DNA from: CAVVSD01 sp963757125
GTDB lineage: Bacteria; Actinomycetota; Thermoleophilia; Solirubrobacterales; Solirubrobacteraceae
Direction of reading: 5' to 3'
NCBI GenBank assembly: GCA_963757125.1
Contig: CAVWQP010000004.1
Location: 248,001 to 312,000, forward strand
DNA: 64,000 bases
The translations under genes and the position numbers were made by a program. The notes beneath the pieces are model-generated. The model was not told the DNA's origin. It did no database searches and was given only the letters and a program-made list of their open reading frames with translations. Shown here piece by piece: positions 60,878 through 64,000 of this stretch; position 1 is the first letter of the stretch, and every line of letters starts with the position of its first letter.

Positions 60878-61786
60878 ATGACCGTCGAGCACTCAGTCCG
60901 GAAGACACATCCATGGCGCCACGTGCTGGCGTGGGGGCTGGTCCTGTGGGGGGCGGCCACCGTGACGCTCGCGCTCACGGAGGACCTCATCCTGCTGCCG
61001 TCGGTGGTCCTCATCGGCAGCTTCCTCGTGCCGGTCGCGACGATCTTCTGGTTCATCGAGCACCGCGGCACGACCGAGCTCGACGAGGGACGGCTGTTCA
61101 CCGCCTTCTTCGTCGCAGGCGTCCTTGGGATGATCTGCTCGGCGGCGATGGAGATCTGGCTGGCGCCGCACCGGCTGCTCCCGAACCTCTGGGTCGGGCT
61201 CATCGAGGAGGCGGCCAAGGGCATCGGCATCTACGTCATGGCGCGCGGGCTGAAGCGCTTCGACGTGCGCGACGGCATCCTGCTCGGCACCGTGGTCGGC
61301 CTCGGGTTCGGCGCGTTCGAGAGCGCCGGCTACACGCTCAGCTACGGCCTGCACAACGGGGAGATCTCCCTGCACCGCATGATCTCCGAGGAGCTGCTGC
61401 GCGAGCTGATCGCGCCGTTCTGCCACGGCATCTGGAGCGGCCTGCTCGGTGCGGCGATCTTCTCCGCGTTCAAGCGCGGCAAGCGGTTCAGCTGGGGGAT
61501 CCTGCTGACCTACTTCGCGGTGGCGCTGCTGCACGCGTTCTGGGACTCGGCCTCGAACGCCGCGGTCGTCTTCACCGTGATCGTCTCCGGGGACGACAGC
61601 TTCGGCGCGCTCTCCCCGAAGAACCTCCCGTTCCCGGCCGACGTGACGCCGCAGTGGCTGTTCGCGGTGTTCCAGTGGACGCTCATGATCGTCATCGGGC
61701 TCATCGGCGTCTGGTGGGTGCGCCGCCACTGGCACGACCCCGCTTCCGCGCGGGCGCCCGGAGCGGCGCCCGCCGACGACGCCTGA
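60878..61786 (+). CDS. PrsW-family intramembrane protease
   Basis: 302 residues, about eight membrane helices. The metal/catalytic motifs of PrsW are present: EEAAKGIGIY (EExxK), FGAFESAGY (E/F) and the His pairs in PFCHGIW and HAFWDS. PrsW proteases cut anti-sigma factors in B. subtilis; related proteins in other bacteria are of unknown target. Ribosome site GAGAGG before ATG 60878, 31 bases after the permease. No sigma/anti-sigma pair is in the window. Confidence 0.9.
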   Translation: MTVEHSVRKTHPWRHVLAWGLVLWGAATVTLALTEDLILLPSVVLIGSFLVPVATIFWFIEHRGTTELDEGRLFTAFFVAGVLGMICSAAMEIWLAPHRLLPNLWVGLIEEAAKGIGIYVMARGLKRFDVRDGILLGTVVGLGFGAFESAGYTLSYGLHNGEISLHRMISEELLRELIAPFCHGIWSGLLGAAIFSAFKRGKRFSWGILLTYFAVALLHAFWDSASNAAVVFTVIVSGDDSFGALSPKNLPFPADVTPQWLFAVFQWTLMIVIGLIGVWWVRRHWHDPASARAPGAAPADDA

Positions 61787-61790
61787 CGTC

Positions 61791-61970
61791 CTACGCGCCG
61801 GGCTTGCCCGGGTCCTTGATCGCGTCGACCGCGGCCTTGCCCTTGTCGGTGACGCTGCCCTGGCCCGTGGCGATGTTCTTGAGCTCCTCCGCGTCCTCCT
61901 TGAGGGCTTCGGTGCCGCCGCGCTTCTCGACGAGATCCTGCGCCTGCTGCTTGAGCTTGTTGAAATCCAT
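61791..61970 (-). CDS. Small Lys/Glu-rich helical protein (Rv0909/MT0933-antitoxin-like)
   Basis: 59 residues from ATG 61970 with GGAGTCC upstream. Entirely charged helix-former: FNKLKQQAQDLVEKRGG, then ELKNIATGQGSV, DKGKAAVDAIKDP. It resembles the short MT0933-type antitoxin family and CsbD-like stress proteins. No toxin gene is next to it, so a stress or structural role is as likely as an antitoxin one. It ends five bases from the PrsW stop in convergent orientation. An upstream in-frame extension lacks support and is rejected. Confidence 0.7.
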   Translation of the reverse strand: MDFNKLKQQAQDLVEKRGGTEALKEDAEELKNIATGQGSVTDKGKAAVDAIKDPGKPGA

Positions 61971-62047
61971 CGAGGACTCCTTGCGTGGGTGACGAGACCG
62001 TCGTGGCGCAGGATCCCACATCGGGCGACCGATACGGTCCCGGCACC

Positions 62048-63172
62048 ATGAGCGGACCTACGATGCACGCGGCCGTCTGGCGCGGGCGGGGGGAGCCGAT
62101 GGCGGTCGAGCCGGTCACCCTCCGCGACCTCGGGCCACGCGACGTCCTCCTGAAGGTCACGGCCGCCAACGCCTGCGTCACCGACGCGATCGTCCTGGCG
62201 CCCGACGTCCCCGCGATGTTCGGCAACGTCGCCCCCCAGATCTTCGGGCACGGCGCGGTGGGGATCATCGAGAAGGTCGGGTCGCACGTGACCGTGACGG
62301 CGCCCGGCGACCGCGTCATCGCCAGCGCGAACCCCCTCTGCCGCACGTGTTACTACTGCCTGCGAGGCCGCCCGGACCAGTGCGCCGACATCGTCCTGCA
62401 CGGGCCGCCGAACGGCAGCCTCGCCGACGGCCAGGACGTCGTGCCGAACGGGAACATCGGCGGCTACGCCGAGTACGCGATCGTCCCCGACAACCAGGTC
62501 ACGCCCGTCCACACGCGCGTGCCCGACGACGAGCTGGCGCTGCTCGCGGACGGCATCGGGGGCGGCGTCGCGGCCGCCTTCAACGTGGCGACGGTGCAGC
62601 CGGGCTCGGAGGTTGCGGTCTTCGGATGCGGCGCGACCGGCCTGGGCTACGTGCAGGCGGCCCGGGTCCTGCGGGCCAAGCGCATCATCGCCGTCGACCC
62701 GCTCGAGCACCGGCGCGAGATGGCCTCACAACTCGGGGCGACGGACACGGTCGACCCGGCCGACGGGGACGTCGTCGCGCAGATCCAGGAGCTGACCGAC
62801 GACGTCGGCGGGTTCATCCCCCGCGGCGTCGACTACGCGTTCGAGGCGAGCGCCAACGCGCGGGGGATGGAGGAGGCCTGGCACGCGACCCGCAGCGCCG
62901 GCCACACGATCCTCGCGAGCATGCCCTGGAAGCTCGACGACACGATCACGCTGCCGTCGGTCCCGGCGGCGATCTTCGGCAAGACGCTGCACAGCTCGCA
63001 GTGGGGGCACATGAACATCCTGCGCGACCTCCCGCGCTTCATCCGCCTCATCGAGGACGGCGACGTGCAGGTCGCGCCGCTCATCAGCGGCCACTTCGCG
63101 CTCGGCGAGCTCGACGCCGTGCTCGAGCAGGTCGCCGCGCACCAGGTCTACGGCGCGATCATGACGCCATGA
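62048..63172 (+). CDS. Zinc-dependent alcohol dehydrogenase (MDR family)
   Basis: 374 residues from ATG 62048. Catalytic-zinc residues Cys43 and His68 (FGHG; the family's following Glu is Gly), and a full structural-zinc lobe with Cys98, Cys101, Cys104 and Cys112. A Rossmann NAD(P) motif VAVFGCGATGLGYVQAA follows. It oxidises an alcohol or reduces an aldehyde. The stop overlaps the start of the amidohydrolase by ATGA, so the pair likely acts in one catabolic pathway (aldehyde/acid plus decarboxylation). Confidence 0.92.
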   Translation: MSGPTMHAAVWRGRGEPMAVEPVTLRDLGPRDVLLKVTAANACVTDAIVLAPDVPAMFGNVAPQIFGHGAVGIIEKVGSHVTVTAPGDRVIASANPLCRTCYYCLRGRPDQCADIVLHGPPNGSLADGQDVVPNGNIGGYAEYAIVPDNQVTPVHTRVPDDELALLADGIGGGVAAAFNVATVQPGSEVAVFGCGATGLGYVQAARVLRAKRIIAVDPLEHRREMASQLGATDTVDPADGDVVAQIQELTDDVGGFIPRGVDYAFEASANARGMEEAWHATRSAGHTILASMPWKLDDTITLPSVPAAIFGKTLHSSQWGHMNILRDLPRFIRLIEDGDVQVAPLISGHFALGELDAVLEQVAAHQVYGAIMTP

Positions 63173-64000
63173 CCGCCCGCCGCGTCGACGTCCACGCCCA
63201 CTACCTGCCGGCCGACTACCGGCAGGCGCTCCTCGACGGAGGCCACGACCAGCCCGACGGGTTCCCCGTCCTGCCCGAGTGGAGCGCCGAGGCGCACCTG
63301 GCGATGATGGACCGGGTCGGGATCGAGACGTCGCTGCTCTCGGTCTCCACGCCAGGGGTCACGTTCGGCGCCGACCCCGTCGAGTGGGCGCGCAAGGTCA
63401 ACGAGAGCGGTGCCGCGACGGTCCGCGAGCACCCGGGCCGCTTCGGCCTGTTCGCGAGCCTGCCGGCCAACGACGCCGACGCGGCGCGCGACGAGATCGC
63501 CCACGCGCTCGACCGGCTGGACGCCGACGGGGTGGTGCTCCTCACCCACGCCGACGGCGTGTACCTGGGCGACCCGCGGCTGGAGCCCGTCATGGCCGAG
63601 CTGCACCGCCGCCGGGCCGTCGTGTTCGTGCACCCGACGTCGCCCGCCGGCTTCGAGTGCACGGCGCTCGGCTACCCGCGCCCGATGCTCGAGTTCCTGC
63701 TCGACACGACCCGCGCGATCGCGAACCTCGTCCTCACCGGCACGCTGGACCGCTACGACGGCATCCGCCTGATCGTGCCGCACGCCGGCGCCGCGCTGCC
63801 CGTCGTGGCCGACCGGCTGGGCGGCTTCGCGTCGCTGTTCGCGAGTGGGCGGCCGCGAGGCGGGCGAGGTCGACGTCGTCGCGACGCTGCAGCGCCTGCA
63901 CTACGAGATCGGCGCCGGGTTCCCGTTCCCGCGCCACGTCGACGCGCTCCTGAACCTCGTCGACGCCGGGCGCCTGCTGTACGGCACCGACTTCCCCTTC
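63169..64000 (+). CDS. Amidohydrolase (ACMSD/2-hydroxymuconate-type), frameshifted and cut by the window end
   Basis: Starts at ATG 63169 with the metal motif VDVHAHYLP and continues in frame through MMDRVGIETSLLS, GLFASLPAND, VFVHPTSPA and LIVPHAGAALP to about residue 226. At the GGG run 63847-63849 the frame breaks; dropping one G gives GGREAGEVDVV, LQRLHYEIGAGFPFP and LLYGTDFPF, the end of an ACMSD-family barrel, running off the window. It probably decarboxylates or hydrolyses a small carboxylate. The frameshift could be an assembly error. Coupled to the alcohol dehydrogenase by ATGA. Confidence 0.82.
   Translation, partial: MTARRVDVHAHYLPADYRQALLDGGHDQPDGFPVLPEWSAEAHLAMMDRVGIETSLLSVSTPGVTFGADPVEWARKVNESGAATVREHPGRFGLFASLPANDADAARDEIAHALDRLDADGVVLLTHADGVYLGDPRLEPVMAELHRRRAVVFVHPTSPAGFECTALGYPRPMLEFLLDTTRAIANLVLTGTLDRYDGIRLIVPHAGAALPVVADRLGGFASLFASGRPRGGRGRRRRDAAAPALRDRRRVPVPAPRRRAPEPRRRRAPAVRHRLPL

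Noticed and set aside
61791..61970. Toxin-antitoxin pair based on the Rv0909-like protein.
   Set aside because: The neighbours are a PrsW-type protease and an alcohol dehydrogenase; no toxin-like gene adjoins.

Overview
The window is very GC-rich, densely packed and uses many GTG starts. Genes are commonly coupled by 4-base ATGA/GTGA overlaps. The mix of MalT/LuxR-type ATPase regulators, 4-cresol-dehydrogenase-like flavoproteins, DyP peroxidase, Mn-catalase, DUF892 ferritin-like protein, CbtA/CbtB and bacterial c-di-GMP proteins points to a soil actinomycete chromosome. By gene flavour I would guess Thermoleophilia/Solirubrobacterales, but that placement is inference. No rRNA, complete tRNA, insertion sequence, prophage or CRISPR array is visible. 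Three genes (near 5.65, 25.76 and 63.85 kb) carry single-base frameshifts in G/C runs, so the assembly may contain indel errors.

Layout. 0-6.4 kb: 3' end of a histidine kinase, an HD-domain protein, a flavin monooxygenase coupled to a multicopper oxidase that carries three heavy-metal-binding repeats, a tRNA 3'-half remnant, a frameshifted exported beta-propeller protein and a SnoaL-like protein. 6.4-15.2 kb: two large LuxR-type regulators flanking a DHFR-like protein, an alpha/beta hydrolase that has lost its catalytic triad, a Mn-catalase and a DUF892 protein. 15.2-21.2 kb: a tight run of two small unknown proteins, DUF4331, DyP peroxidase, enoyl-CoA hydratase, sulfite-oxidase-like enzyme and an anchored coiled-coil protein. 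21.3-23.7 kb: nickel/cobalt uptake (NicT permease, CbtB, CbtA, zinc ribbon).

23.7-31 kb: aromatic-ring monooxygenase, frameshifted aldo/keto reductase, a polynucleotide-kinase-like P-loop protein with a dead HAD domain, an amidase, then a three-gene operon on the minus strand (SpeD-like, SWEET-like 7-TM protein, PAS histidine kinase) behind a triple 11-bp direct repeat. 31-39.4 kb: FAD monooxygenase plus a peroxiredoxin-cNMP-domain fusion, branched-chain-type binding protein, M24 peptidase, degenerate GAF/HD-GYP/GGDEF protein, SRPBCC remnant, cupin and aldo/keto reductase.

39.5-45.6 kb: a probable electron-transfer operon on the minus strand: short membrane-anchored peptide ending in SGGS, ApbE flavin transferase, ferric-reductase-like haem membrane protein, NuoF-like flavoprotein, [3Fe-4S]-type ferredoxin, then response regulator and histidine kinase, with a convergent 4-TM haem-type membrane protein. 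This is my best candidate for an under-described system: NAD(P)H electrons would pass via NuoF-like/ferredoxin and membrane haem to an extracytosolic flavin on the SGGS peptide.

45.6-64 kb: two paralogous VAO/PCMH flavoprotein oxidases that share a 19-bp upstream motif, an ECHDC3-like protein, an MBL hydrolase, an L,D-transpeptidase, an intact GGDEF/HD-GYP protein, a Pro/Ala/Thr-rich anchored protein, an LLM flavin monooxygenase/cupin/MetE-like operon, a TrkA-N ion-channel-like protein, a fused LivH-LivM permease, a PrsW-type protease, a small stress-type protein, a zinc alcohol dehydrogenase and a frameshifted, window-truncated amidohydrolase.
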